Shown piece after piece: positions 7,755 to 16,351 of a DNA stretch of 16,893 bases (position 1 is the stretch's first letter; every line of letters begins with the position of its first letter). The stretch is from Bacteroidales bacterium (GTDB taxonomy: Bacteria; Bacteroidota; Bacteroidia; Bacteroidales; JAAUTT01): positions 1 to 16,893 of the forward strand of contig JANXXY010000258.1 in NCBI GenBank assembly GCA_025350365.1, given 5' to 3'. Under the pieces are notes generated by a model. The model was not told where the DNA came from, ran no database searches, and saw nothing but the letters and a program-made list of their open reading frames with translations. The position numbers and the translations under genes were made by a program.

Positions 7755-9317
7755 TTATTCTCCTCCCTCTTTTGGTCCTAGTTTAATTTGTTTAATCATA
7801 ATTGAAACCTCTGCAATTGCAAGCGCGGTAAATACAATTGCAAATAACCAGAAAGTTATCTGCACCGCACTGGCTTCAATTTGAGAAACCGCTGCAACAG
7901 TAGGCAGATAGTCCTGAATTACCCACGGTTGACGACCCACTTCTGCTAAAACCCAGCCCGCCTGCTCGGCAATGTAAGGCAACGGTAATGTCCATACGGC
8001 CAACTTAAGAAATTTTCGTTTATTCTCAAGGTTATCTTTAAATGCCAAAATAAGCATGTAAACGAAGAAAATAATAAAATAGAAACCCAGAATCACCATT
8101 ATATGAAAGCTATAAAATGTAAGCGGCACATTTGGCACTAAACTGTTTACGTCATTTAAAAACCCATAACCAAAATATTTGAAATAATTTGCCTGAAATT
8201 TAGGATCGTCAAATTGGGTGCGTAATACATCTGCCACAGCTAAATCTTTCTGTTCTTTGGCTTCTTTGTAGGCTTTCAATACATTTCTGGCAACTTTACC
8301 CCGATTTATTTTTTCCTGAGCAGATAGTAATCCTATTTTTTCATCTCCATTAATAAGGTTATTTATTCCCGGAACATACGCATTGAGGTCGAGATATGCC
8401 AGATACGAAAGTAAGTTTGGAATTTCCACTCTTATTTTGATATCAGGAAGGTAATTTCCTGAGGCTTTGGGTTGGTTTGAAATTACCCCAAACGCCAATA
8501 GTGATGCCCCGTGAGAGCCATCGTATAATCCTTCGAAAGCCGCAAATTTCATAGGTTGTTTCTGAGCCACAAAACGAGCAGAGCTGTCGCCAGTCGTTGC
8601 TGTAAACAAAGCTGATATCAAGCCAAAAACTGCTGCAACAATGATGCTCCGTTTGGCAAAAAGAATGTCTCGCTTTTTTAATAAAAACCATGCACTTATA
8701 CCAACCACAAATATTGAAGCCATGGTGAAACCCGACGAAATAGTATGCAAAAATTTAAAAACTGCCATGGGTGAAAACAGCACATCCCAAAAATTAATCA
8801 TTTCATTTCTTGCAGAATCGGGATTAAAATGCATGCCAACGGGATATTGCATCCAGGCATTTGCCACCAGAATCCATAAGGCCGACAGATTTGCCCCGAT
8901 TGCTACAAGCCATGTGGATGTTAAGTGGAATTTAGGACTTACCTTGTTCCACCCAAAAAACATGACGGCTATAAAAGTAGATTCCAGAAAAAAAGCCATT
9001 ATCCCCTCAATAGCCAATGGAGCGCCAAATATATCGCCCACAAACCACGAATAGTTGGACCAGTTTGTTCCGAATTCAAATTCAAGAATAATCCCTGTAG
9101 CCACACCAATGGCAAAATTGATCCCGAAAAGGGTCATCCAAAATTTGGTTATTCTTTTCCACTCCGGATTACCTGTTTTTACATAGAGTGTCTCCATGAA
9201 TGCCACAATAAATGACAATCCCAGAGTTAGTGGCACAAATAGCCAGTGGTACATAGCTGTAAGGGCAAATTGTGCCCTGGACCAGTCCACCAATGAGAGA
9301 TCTACATTATCGATCAT
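7755..9317 (-). CDS. cydA: Cytochrome bd quinol oxidase subunit I
   Basis: Catalytic subunit carrying hemes b558, b595 and d; it oxidises menaquinol and reduces O2 to water at high affinity. Key residues are present by alignment to E. coli CydA: His24 (His19), Glu104 and Glu112 (Glu99, Glu107), His191 (His186), Met407 (Met393). The quinol-site residues are in AQKQPMKFAAFE (Lys253, Glu262), and the signature GRQPWVIQ is at 461-468. The Q-loop between this and the Met ligand is about 145 residues, as long as in E. coli, so this is a long Q-loop (bd-L) type. Length 520 matches E. coli's 522. It sits between the DUF4492 gene (10-nt gap) and cydB (2-nt gap). Confidence 0.97.
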   Translation of the reverse strand: MIDNVDLSLVDWSRAQFALTAMYHWLFVPLTLGLSFIVAFMETLYVKTGNPEWKRITKFWMTLFGINFAIGVATGIILEFEFGTNWSNYSWFVGDIFGAPLAIEGIMAFFLESTFIAVMFFGWNKVSPKFHLTSTWLVAIGANLSALWILVANAWMQYPVGMHFNPDSARNEMINFWDVLFSPMAVFKFLHTISSGFTMASIFVVGISAWFLLKKRDILFAKRSIIVAAVFGLISALFTATTGDSSARFVAQKQPMKFAAFEGLYDGSHGASLLAFGVISNQPKASGNYLPDIKIRVEIPNLLSYLAYLDLNAYVPGINNLINGDEKIGLLSAQEKINRGKVARNVLKAYKEAKEQKDLAVADVLRTQFDDPKFQANYFKYFGYGFLNDVNSLVPNVPLTFYSFHIMVILGFYFIIFFVYMLILAFKDNLENKRKFLKLAVWTLPLPYIAEQAGWVLAEVGRQPWVIQDYLPTVAAVSQIEASAVQITFWLFAIVFTALAIAEVSIMIKQIKLGPKEGGE

Positions 9318-9327
9318 GCGTTTAAAT

Positions 9328-9537
9328 TTATCGGGTTAGTCTTTCAATTACGTAATTGGAACGTTCTTTATCCGTACCAAATTTATCTTTCAGAAAATCG
9401 TGAAAGAAAAAAAGTTTCAATATCACAAACATAACAAACAATTTTATCAGAATGATGACCCAAAGCTTTTTGCCTAAAGTCATGTTTCTGAACCCGTCAT
9501 AGTATAGATGAAATATATTCTTCAGAAGGTTTTTCAT
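9328..9537 (-). CDS. DUF4492 small membrane protein, first gene of cyd operon
   Basis: 69-residue protein matching the DUF4492 family, which in Bacteroidota sits immediately upstream of cydA. Visible features: an amphipathic start with YYDGFRNMTLGKKLW, one transmembrane helix (~27-46, VIILIKLFVMFVILKLFFF), then a charged tail with FGTDKERSNYVIERL. The conserved position suggests a role in assembly or stability of the bd oxidase, but no function has been shown to my knowledge. ATG at 9537 fits the family length. It is co-transcribed with cydA. Confidence 0.85.
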   Translation of the reverse strand: MKNLLKNIFHLYYDGFRNMTLGKKLWVIILIKLFVMFVILKLFFFHDFLKDKFGTDKERSNYVIERLTR

Positions 9538-10024
9538 TCTTTATCAAACTAAATCAATGGTTTAAATATACTCAAAACCCTAAAAAATTTGGATTGCGGC
9601 GTATGAAAGGTAATAATTTTTATTTGACCTGCCTGTAAACGGCTATTATAATTTATTCTGAAATTAGTCAAACTTACCTATATTACGGCTATTGAACCAC
9701 TAAGAAATTAATGCCTGTTTATCCTTCTTTTATTCTTAGCATTTATTTTGACAAGTATTTTATTCTAAATCTTTCACTCATTTTTAAGAAATGGCTAAAC
9801 AAACATCATCTTTTTTTGTTATAAGTTCAATCTGGACTATAACACAAAAAAATGATTTCACCGATATTATCGATTTAAAAACAAGAGGCAGAGTTAAATT
9901 AGCAGATTATTAAATATATAGTTTTCAGAAGAAATTTAAATTGAATTATAATTTTTTAATAAACAGTAGAAAAAATTAACTAGATAAACATAAATTACTA
10001 ATTAAATCGTCAAAAGTTACTACT
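9538..10024. other. Divergent intergenic region between cyd and act operons
   Basis: 487 bp separate the starts of the two respiratory operons, so it should hold both promoters. A likely cyd -7 element is at 9669-9676 (listed). For act I find no exact TAnnTTTG; TAGTTTTC at 9919-9926 matches seven of eight. A perfect palindrome CGATA-T-TATCG lies at 9862-9872. A 40-codon plus-strand ORF (9791-9913) is present but weak. No FNR-type TTGAT-N4-ATCAA site was seen. Confidence 0.5.
9669..9676 (-). promoter_or_regulatory. Putative -7 promoter element of the cyd operon
   Basis: On the minus strand this reads TAAGTTTG, an exact match to TAnnTTTG. It would start a transcript about 120-130 nt before the DUF4492 ATG. 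The -33 region has TTC rather than TTG at a suitable distance, so support is partial. Confidence 0.35.
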
Positions 10025-11158
10025 ATGAAGTTTAGAGTTGCCTTTCTGTGTTTTTCATTACTATTATTTATAACCAACGTCGTTTATTCGGAAACTGATT
10101 CTTTATTAAAAGCATCATCAAAAAAAATTACCGAAAACTCGCCAAGCGATATCCGAACAGGAGAAAGGATTTTTCATGGTTTTGTTCCATCTGCCACAAA
10201 AACAATTAATTGCGCATCCTGCCATAATGTCGGCCGTATCGATACCTTGAATTGGAGTCCATCTGCGTTGGATTTGGCTTTGAAATATGCGAAAAAAGAT
10301 CTGGCAACTTTTAAGTCGGCAATTATGCAACCAACAGGCAACTTAATGTCGCAAATCCACGAAAACCTGGAATTAAATGACGAACAAATCCGTCAAATTA
10401 AAAGTTATCTCACCGAATTGGCTAAAAAAGGAGAAGAGCCGGCCAAACCGCTTCTTACAAACCGTATTATTTTTATATTACTGATTTTGCTTTTTCTGCT
10501 GGCATTTATCGATTTTGCAATTACTCATAAGGTTAAGATAGCGGGAGTTCACTTAATTGTGCTATTGGTAACTGCTATTTTTATAACAAAGTACATAGTA
10601 ACTTCGGCCATAGGCTTAGGCCGTTCACAAAATTATCAGCCTGATCAGCCAATAAAATTCTCGCATAAGGTGCATGCAGGGCAAAATCAAACCAGTTGTT
10701 TGTATTGCCATTTTAATGCTGAACAAAGCAAAGCTGCCGGAATTCCTCCCGCCAACGTGTGTGCAAATTGCCACGTAATTGTAAAAGATGGTAGCAGAAG
10801 TGGAAAGTTTGAGATTGCTAAAATTTATCAGGCTCTCGATAACAATAAACGAATCGAATGGATAAAAGTACATAATTTACCAGATCACGTGTATTTCAAT
10901 CATGCTCAGCATGTAGTGACAGGTAAAATTGATTGCAAGCAATGCCATGGAGATGTTGCATCCATGGATCAAGTTGTGCAGGTAAAGGATTTATCGATGG
11001 GATGGTGCGTCAACTGCCATCGTGAGACAGGGGTTCAATTTGCCAATAAATTTTACGGAAAATACGAACAGCTTCATAAAGACTTAAATGATGGGAAGAT
11101 AGATAAGGTTACTGTTGAGAAAATTGGTGGTACTGATTGTATGAAGTGTCACTATTAA
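10025..11158 (+). CDS. actA: ACIII subunit ActA, hexaheme cytochrome c
   Basis: Periplasmic multiheme cytochrome of alternative complex III, which takes electrons from the ActB/ActC part to an external acceptor. An N-terminal hydrophobic stretch (5-20) looks like a signal peptide or anchor. A monoheme domain follows, with CASCH at 63-67. One or two membrane spans cover ~147-195. The C-terminal multiheme domain has CLYCH (225-229), CANCH (246-250), CKQCH (304-308), CVNCH (328-332) and CMKCH (372-376). That is six CXXCH motifs, one more than the pentaheme ActA described for Rhodothermus marinus; the extra one is the N-terminal domain. It is first in the act operon, with a 12-nt gap to actB. Confidence 0.93.
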   Translation: MKFRVAFLCFSLLLFITNVVYSETDSLLKASSKKITENSPSDIRTGERIFHGFVPSATKTINCASCHNVGRIDTLNWSPSALDLALKYAKKDLATFKSAIMQPTGNLMSQIHENLELNDEQIRQIKSYLTELAKKGEEPAKPLLTNRIIFILLILLFLLAFIDFAITHKVKIAGVHLIVLLVTAIFITKYIVTSAIGLGRSQNYQPDQPIKFSHKVHAGQNQTSCLYCHFNAEQSKAAGIPPANVCANCHVIVKDGSRSGKFEIAKIYQALDNNKRIEWIKVHNLPDHVYFNHAQHVVTGKIDCKQCHGDVASMDQVVQVKDLSMGWCVNCHRETGVQFANKFYGKYEQLHKDLNDGKIDKVTVEKIGGTDCMKCHY

Positions 11159-11170
11159 AACTTGCTTTAA

Positions 11171-14116
11171 ATGGAAAAATACTGGCGAAGTATTGATGAA
11201 ATTGAAAATGGACCTGTTCAGGACAAAAAAAATCTTGAGGAAGAGTCCCATAATAATGAAGTGATTGGATTACTTGAAGGGATACCTTTTAAGACTTCGG
11301 CCTCACGCCGTGATTTTTTAAAAGTGATGAGTTATAGCGTTGCTTCAGCAGCCTTGTTATCAGCTTGCCAGAAGCCGATTCAACATGCTATTCCATTTCT
11401 CATTCAGCCGTCTGATATAGTGCCCGGGAAAGCATCACATTATGCATCCACGTTTATTGACGGAAACGAATTTTGTCCCATTGTGGTAAAAGTGCGAGAC
11501 GGTCGTCCGATAAAACTGGAAGGCAATGAATTGTATAAATATACAAGGGGGGGCACTTCTGCGCGGGTACAGGCCTCCATTTTAAGCCTTTATGATAATG
11601 CACGCATTAAAAATCCTAAAGGGAAAAACAAAGCCATTCAATGGATAGACGCTGACAAAGAGATCGTAGCTGGTTTGGAAAAAATTAATCGTAACGGGCA
11701 GGATATAGTGCTTTTGACATCCACTATTTTTAGTCCGTCGACCTTAAAAACAATTGAAGATTTCAAATCACATTATCCACATACAAAAGTTGTTAATTAT
11801 GATGTAGTATCTTATTCGGGTATGGCAGACGCTTATAAGGAAGCCACAGGCAAAACAGGTATCCCTTATCCTCTTTTTAACAAGGCTGATGTAATTGTAA
11901 ATTTTGGCGCTGATTTTCTGGGTACGTGGTTGCTTCCAACTGAGTTTACACTTGCTTATGTTTCGAAAAGAAAGGTGGAGAAAGGGACTTACAAAATGAG
12001 CCGGCATATCCAGTTCGAATCTAATCTTTCTCTTACCGGCAGCAATGCTGATGAACGTATCCAAATAAAACCCTCTGAGGAACTGATTATTCTTGCCAAC
12101 CTATATAATTTAATTGCTTCCAAACAAGGAGCGGAACTTTTAAGTGTTGCTCCCATAACCGGGGATTTTAAATTAGAAAAAATTTCAAATGAACTTTTGG
12201 GGAACAGAGGGAAATCGCTTGTGCTTTCCGGTTCCAACGATATTTCTATCCAAAAGATAATTATTGCCATCAACGGACTACTCAATAATTATGGTCATAC
12301 TTTCGATTTAGAAAAACCCATTTTGATCAAGCAAGGTTCGGACAAGGAGATGTTCGAATTGGTTGACAACATGAATACCGGAAAAGTTGGTGCAATTTTC
12401 TTTAATAATGCTAATCCTTGCCACGATTATTATGCCTCTGGTGAATTTATAAAAGCCCTTGAGAAAGTTGATTTGAAGATTTCCTTCTCCGGTTTCCCGG
12501 ATGAAACAATGCCCTATTGTGATTTTGTTTGTCCTGATCATCATTTCCTCGAATCATGGAACGATTTTGAGCCCAGAACCGGAATTTACAGTATATCTCA
12601 GCCATGCATCCATCATCTTTTCGACACTCGCCCAATGCAGGAAAGTCTATTGACATGGGCAGATAAACCCGTAAAATGGGATGAATATATGAAGAGTCAT
12701 TGGGAAAAAGTGATCTATTCAAAACAAAACGGAAAAAGTGATTTTGAATCATTCTGGATAGAAACTTTACAAAATGGCACTTTGGAAACTACCGAATCGG
12801 AAAAATTAACGATATCTAAAGTTTCAGATATTAAGGAAATTAAAATTGATAACTCTAAATCTATTGAATTACAGCTTGTTGTACCTATCGCAATTGCTTC
12901 CGGTTTTCATTCCAATAACCCATGGTTACAGGAACTACCCGATCCTATTTCGAGAGTAACCTGGGATAACTATGCATCAGTTTCGCCAAAATTCGCCACT
13001 GAAAAGAATTTAAAAACAGGCGACGTCATCATGGTAGATAATAAAATTGAAATACCCGTGTTAGTGCAGCCTGGTCAGACTTATGGCGTAATTTCTGTAG
13101 CGCTTAACTATGGCCGGATTAAAGTTGGCAAGGTTGCGGAAGATGTGGGAGTAAACATGTACCCATTTGTAAACAAGCAAAACAACAATTTACAATATTT
13201 CCAAGCTGATATTAGCATCCATAAAACGGGAAAAACAGTAACACTTGCCCAGACACAAACCCATCATACCATGGAAGGAAGGGAAATTGTAAGGGAAACT
13301 ACGCTTACCAAATATGCAGATAAACCCACCTCTGGCAATGAGGCTCATGAGGAATTTGAAAAAACTCACCAGACACTTTACCCTGAGCGTAAATACGATA
13401 GTTTTCATTGGGGGCTGGGTATAGATTTAAACGCGTGTATCGGATGCGGAGCTTGTACCATAGCTTGTCAGGTCGAAAACAATGTGGCAGTTGTTGGTAA
13501 GGAACAAGTTACAAAACGACGTATCATGCATTGGATCAGAGTAGACAGGTATTATACAGGTCCTCCTGAAAAGCCATCGGTATTATTTCAACCTGTAATG
13601 TGTCAGCATTGCGACAATGCCCCTTGTGAGAATGTTTGTCCCGTAGCGGCTACAACCCACAGTAACGAAGGTCTTAACCAAATGACATATAACCGGTGTT
13701 TGGGTACGCGATATTGCATCAACAACTGTCCCTATAAAGTACGTCGTTTCAACTGGCTCAAATTTGCAGATAATCCAAAGTTTGATTTTAACCAGAATTC
13801 ACAATTGGGAAAGATGGTTTTAAATCCCGATGTGGTGGTTCGAGAAAGAGGTGTAGTAGAAAAATGTACTTTTTGTGTTCAACGTATTCAGGATAAAAAA
13901 TTAACAGCAAAACTTGAGAACAGGACTCTTAAAGATGGAGAGGTTCAACCGGCATGTGTTCAATCCTGTCCGGCAGAGGCTATGACTTTTGGCGACCTGA
14001 ATGATCAGCATAGCAATATTTTTAAAGTGTATGCTAATGAACGAAATTATCATTTGCTTGAGGAACTTCATACATTGCCTAAAGTAGGGTATTTAACAAA
14101 GGTGAGAAATACTTAG
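11171..14116 (+). CDS. actB: ACIII subunit ActB, molybdopterin-like plus Fe-S protein
   Basis: Large periplasmic subunit of ACIII. The N-terminus is the extended Tat type: YWRSIDEIENG (4-14), then SRRDFLK at 45-51 and a hydrophobic segment ending at Cys66. Next is a long region related to molybdopterin oxidoreductases that binds no cofactor in known ACIII. The C-terminal ferredoxin-like part has cysteines 756/759/762/766, 811/814/819/823, 843/849/853, 899/902 and 929/933. The third group reads CLGTRYCINNCP: the expected second Cys is Thr846. So 15 cysteines fit three [4Fe-4S] and one [3Fe-4S], as known for ACIII. Length 981 fits. The stop at 14116 runs directly into a tandem repeat, not into actC. 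Confidence 0.95.
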   Translation: MEKYWRSIDEIENGPVQDKKNLEEESHNNEVIGLLEGIPFKTSASRRDFLKVMSYSVASAALLSACQKPIQHAIPFLIQPSDIVPGKASHYASTFIDGNEFCPIVVKVRDGRPIKLEGNELYKYTRGGTSARVQASILSLYDNARIKNPKGKNKAIQWIDADKEIVAGLEKINRNGQDIVLLTSTIFSPSTLKTIEDFKSHYPHTKVVNYDVVSYSGMADAYKEATGKTGIPYPLFNKADVIVNFGADFLGTWLLPTEFTLAYVSKRKVEKGTYKMSRHIQFESNLSLTGSNADERIQIKPSEELIILANLYNLIASKQGAELLSVAPITGDFKLEKISNELLGNRGKSLVLSGSNDISIQKIIIAINGLLNNYGHTFDLEKPILIKQGSDKEMFELVDNMNTGKVGAIFFNNANPCHDYYASGEFIKALEKVDLKISFSGFPDETMPYCDFVCPDHHFLESWNDFEPRTGIYSISQPCIHHLFDTRPMQESLLTWADKPVKWDEYMKSHWEKVIYSKQNGKSDFESFWIETLQNGTLETTESEKLTISKVSDIKEIKIDNSKSIELQLVVPIAIASGFHSNNPWLQELPDPISRVTWDNYASVSPKFATEKNLKTGDVIMVDNKIEIPVLVQPGQTYGVISVALNYGRIKVGKVAEDVGVNMYPFVNKQNNNLQYFQADISIHKTGKTVTLAQTQTHHTMEGREIVRETTLTKYADKPTSGNEAHEEFEKTHQTLYPERKYDSFHWGLGIDLNACIGCGACTIACQVENNVAVVGKEQVTKRRIMHWIRVDRYYTGPPEKPSVLFQPVMCQHCDNAPCENVCPVAATTHSNEGLNQMTYNRCLGTRYCINNCPYKVRRFNWLKFADNPKFDFNQNSQLGKMVLNPDVVVRERGVVEKCTFCVQRIQDKKLTAKLENRTLKDGEVQPACVQSCPAEAMTFGDLNDQHSNIFKVYANERNYHLLEELHTLPKVGYLTKVRNT

Positions 14117-14420
14117 ATAAATAGAAATAAATAGAAATATTTTGAAGTAAATTGAAATAAATAGAAGTAAATTGAAATAAATAGAAATAAATAGAAGTAA
14201 ATTGAAATAAATAGAAGTAAATAGAAGTAAATAGAAATAAATAGAAATAAATAGAAGTAAATAGAAGTAAATAGAAATAAATAGAAATAAATAGAAGTAA
14301 ATAGAAGTAAATAGAAGTAAATAGAAATAAATAGAAGTAAATAGAAATAAATAGAAATAAATAGAAGTAAATAGAAATAAAATGAAATAAAATGAAGTAA
14401 ATAGAAATAAAATAGAAATA
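14117..14420 (+). repeat. 10-bp tandem repeat array between actB and actC
   Basis: From 14121 to 14410 there are 29 consecutive 10-bp units with no phase slip, plus degenerate edges. Eleven are ATAGAAATAA, eleven are ATAGAAGTAA, three are ATTGAAATAA, and the rest are one or two changes away. The two main types alternate irregularly, with an AAGG order repeated at units 12-19. Each unit carries stop codons on the plus strand, and the 10-bp period moves them through all frames, so no plus-strand translation is possible. The plus strand has no C at all from 14113 to 14442. The array fills most of the 349-bp actB-actC gap. Confidence 0.97.
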
Positions 14421-14448
14421 TTGTATTTTATTTTTTAAATTACGTTTT
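14421..14448 (+). promoter_or_regulatory. Possible internal promoter for actC
   Basis: TTG at 14421-14423 and TACGTTTT at 14441-14448 (seven of eight to TAnnTTTG) have a 17-nt gap, roughly the Bacteroidota arrangement. They sit right after the tandem array and 17 bp before the actC ATG. This could keep actC-E expressed if the array hampers read-through. Chance matches are common in such AT-rich DNA. Confidence 0.25.
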
Positions 14449-14465
14449 TAGAACGATTTAAGTAT

Positions 14466-15845
14466 ATGTACATCACAAAAGTAAGAGGTGAATTAATAAA
14501 CGGCAATAAAACTCTTGGAGATATTACCAGTGATATATTGCGCCCTATTGAATCGGATGCACCAATATGGTGGTATGTCGCCATGGCACTAAGTTCACTT
14601 GCCGTTATATGGGGCGTATATTCAATGTATGTAACTGTTGCATTTGGTATTGGAATGTGGAATCTTAACAACAGTGTAGGTTGGGGATGGGATATTATCA
14701 ACTTCGTATGGTGGATAGGTATTGGACATGCCGGCACTGCCTTTTCGATATTTTTATTGATACTCCGCCAAAAATGGCGTACCTCTATCAATCGCGCTGC
14801 TGAAGCAATGACAGTATTTGCAGTTATTTGTGCCGGTTTATTCCCTGCCTTGCACATGGGTCGTGTATGGGATGCATTTTACATTTTCCCGTATCCAAAT
14901 ACACGCGGACCACTTTGGGTAAATTTCAACTCTCCGCTTTTTTGGGACTTTACAGCTATTTCAGCCTATCTTACAATTTCAGCCTCATTTTGGTATCTTG
15001 GTATGCTCCCCGACTTTGGCACCATCAGAGACCGGACAAAATCGAAAACCAGAAAGGCGATTTATGGATTTTTTGCAATGGGTTGGACGGGTTCATCGCG
15101 CAATTGGCAGCGTTACGAAGCTTTAGCATTTATTTTGGGAGGAATGGCTGCGGTTCTTGTAGTTTCGGTGCATTCCATAGTTTCAACTGATTTTGCTTCT
15201 TCTGTTGAACCAGGATGGCATACTACCATTTTCCCTCCGTATTTTGTGGTTGGTGCCATATTCTCAGGCTTTGCAATGGTTATGACATTGATGATCATTA
15301 TTCGTAAAGCTTACAAGCTTCAGGATTATATTACTGATTCTCACTTGAATGCCACCGCCAAAATTCTCACATTTGTAAGTCTGATCATGGGAACAGCCTA
15401 TGTAACAGAAATATTTATAGCTTGGTATTCAGGCAATAAGTACGAAATATTTACTTTCTTTCATAACCGGATTACGGGAGATTACGCCCCGCAATTTTGG
15501 GCAATGTTCATTTGCAATGCTATCATTCCTCAACTTTTTTGGTTTAAAAAAGTACGAAAAAGCCTGGCCATGCTTTTCATTATTTCCATTATCATCAATA
15601 TAGGGATGTGGTTTGAACGTTACAACATTATTGTAACCAGTTTGGCCAAGGACTATTTACCATCGAGCTGGGCAACTTATAGTCCTTCAATTGTTGAAGT
15701 TGGAGTGTTTGTGGGAACGATTGGAATATTTTCAACAGGTGTATTGCTTTTCTTCAGGTATATCCCAATGTTGGCAATTAGTGAACTGAAAACGGTTTTG
15801 CATGCCGGGGAAGATAATGAACGCGTAGAAACTCATACTAAATAA
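14466..15845 (+). CDS. actC: ACIII subunit ActC, NrfD-like quinol-binding membrane protein
   Basis: 459-residue polytopic protein of the NrfD/PsrC family with about ten transmembrane helices; it binds menaquinol in the membrane and hands electrons to the ActB clusters. Family features visible: RPIESDAPIWWYVA near the start, WWIGIGHAGTAFSIFLL (83-98), FPALHMGRVWDAFYIFPYPNTRGPLWVNFNSPLFWD (126-161) with His130 and Asp161. These residues have the spacing of the His/Asp pair proposed for quinol binding in Rhodothermus ActC. The later SSRNWQRYEALAFILGGMA and WHTTIFPPYFVVGAIFSG blocks are also typical. The start is set by ATG at 14466, which gives the expected N-terminus. It is followed after 5 nt by actD. 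Confidence 0.95.
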   Translation: MYITKVRGELINGNKTLGDITSDILRPIESDAPIWWYVAMALSSLAVIWGVYSMYVTVAFGIGMWNLNNSVGWGWDIINFVWWIGIGHAGTAFSIFLLILRQKWRTSINRAAEAMTVFAVICAGLFPALHMGRVWDAFYIFPYPNTRGPLWVNFNSPLFWDFTAISAYLTISASFWYLGMLPDFGTIRDRTKSKTRKAIYGFFAMGWTGSSRNWQRYEALAFILGGMAAVLVVSVHSIVSTDFASSVEPGWHTTIFPPYFVVGAIFSGFAMVMTLMIIIRKAYKLQDYITDSHLNATAKILTFVSLIMGTAYVTEIFIAWYSGNKYEIFTFFHNRITGDYAPQFWAMFICNAIIPQLFWFKKVRKSLAMLFIISIIINIGMWFERYNIIVTSLAKDYLPSSWATYSPSIVEVGVFVGTIGIFSTGVLLFFRYIPMLAISELKTVLHAGEDNERVETHTK

Positions 15846-15850
15846 TATCC

Positions 15851-16351
15851 ATGAAAATGGCCAGATATATCGGAGTTTTTGACAACGAAGCATTGTTCGA
15901 CAAGGCTGTTAAGAAATTAACGGATTCAAAAATTGAAATAGACGAAATATATGCGCCAGTGCCTGTTCATCATGCAGTTAAGGCGGTTGCAGGAACTTCC
16001 AAACTACCCATTATTGCCTATTTTTTGGGGCTTGGGGCTATCGCATCGATTCTGTCTTTTTTATATTATGCTGCTGTAATAAGCTGGCCACTTAATATTG
16101 GTGGTAAACCATCCAATTCGTTTCCTTCGTTTATTATTGTTACACTCGTACTTACTATATTAACTGTTACACTTTTAAGTCTTTTCGCTTTTTCGGTAAG
16201 CGCCAGGTTGTACCCTGGTAAAAAAGCCATTGTAATTGATGAAAGAGCTATGGACGATAAGTTCATTATTGTTTTAACCGCAGATAAAGTGCCTGATGCC
16301 GAAAATATATTAAAACAAACCGGAGCAAATGAAGTTATTAATGAAATATAG
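15851..16351 (+). CDS. actD: ACIII subunit ActD, DUF3341 membrane protein
   Basis: 166-residue member of the DUF3341 family, the ActD subunit. A soluble start (residues 3-45) with GVFDNEALFDKAVKKL and a conserved YAPVPVHH motif is followed by two transmembrane hairpin helices (about 52-79 and 93-117). A short C-terminal ferredoxin-like segment follows. In ACIII structures ActD packs beside ActC and does not hold cofactors; its role is structural. ATG at 15851 is used, with ATG at 15857 as an alternative. Its last 11 bases overlap the actE start. Confidence 0.93.
   Translation: MKMARYIGVFDNEALFDKAVKKLTDSKIEIDEIYAPVPVHHAVKAVAGTSKLPIIAYFLGLGAIASILSFLYYAAVISWPLNIGGKPSNSFPSFIIVTLVLTILTVTLLSLFAFSVSARLYPGKKAIVIDERAMDDKFIIVLTADKVPDAENILKQTGANEVINEI

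Noticed and set aside
8641..9054. 137-codon plus-strand ORF
   Set aside because: It is antisense to the conserved core of cydA and has no recognisable domain.
14117..14420. Minus-strand coding region through the 10-bp array
   Set aside because: All three minus frames are open because the unit has no stop there, but the lack of C on the plus strand means no ATG, GTG, TTG or CTG start exists inside, and the peptide would be a low-complexity repeat.
14435..14857. 140-codon minus-strand ORF opposite actC
   Set aside because: It lies almost wholly antisense to the clear actC gene and shows no family features.
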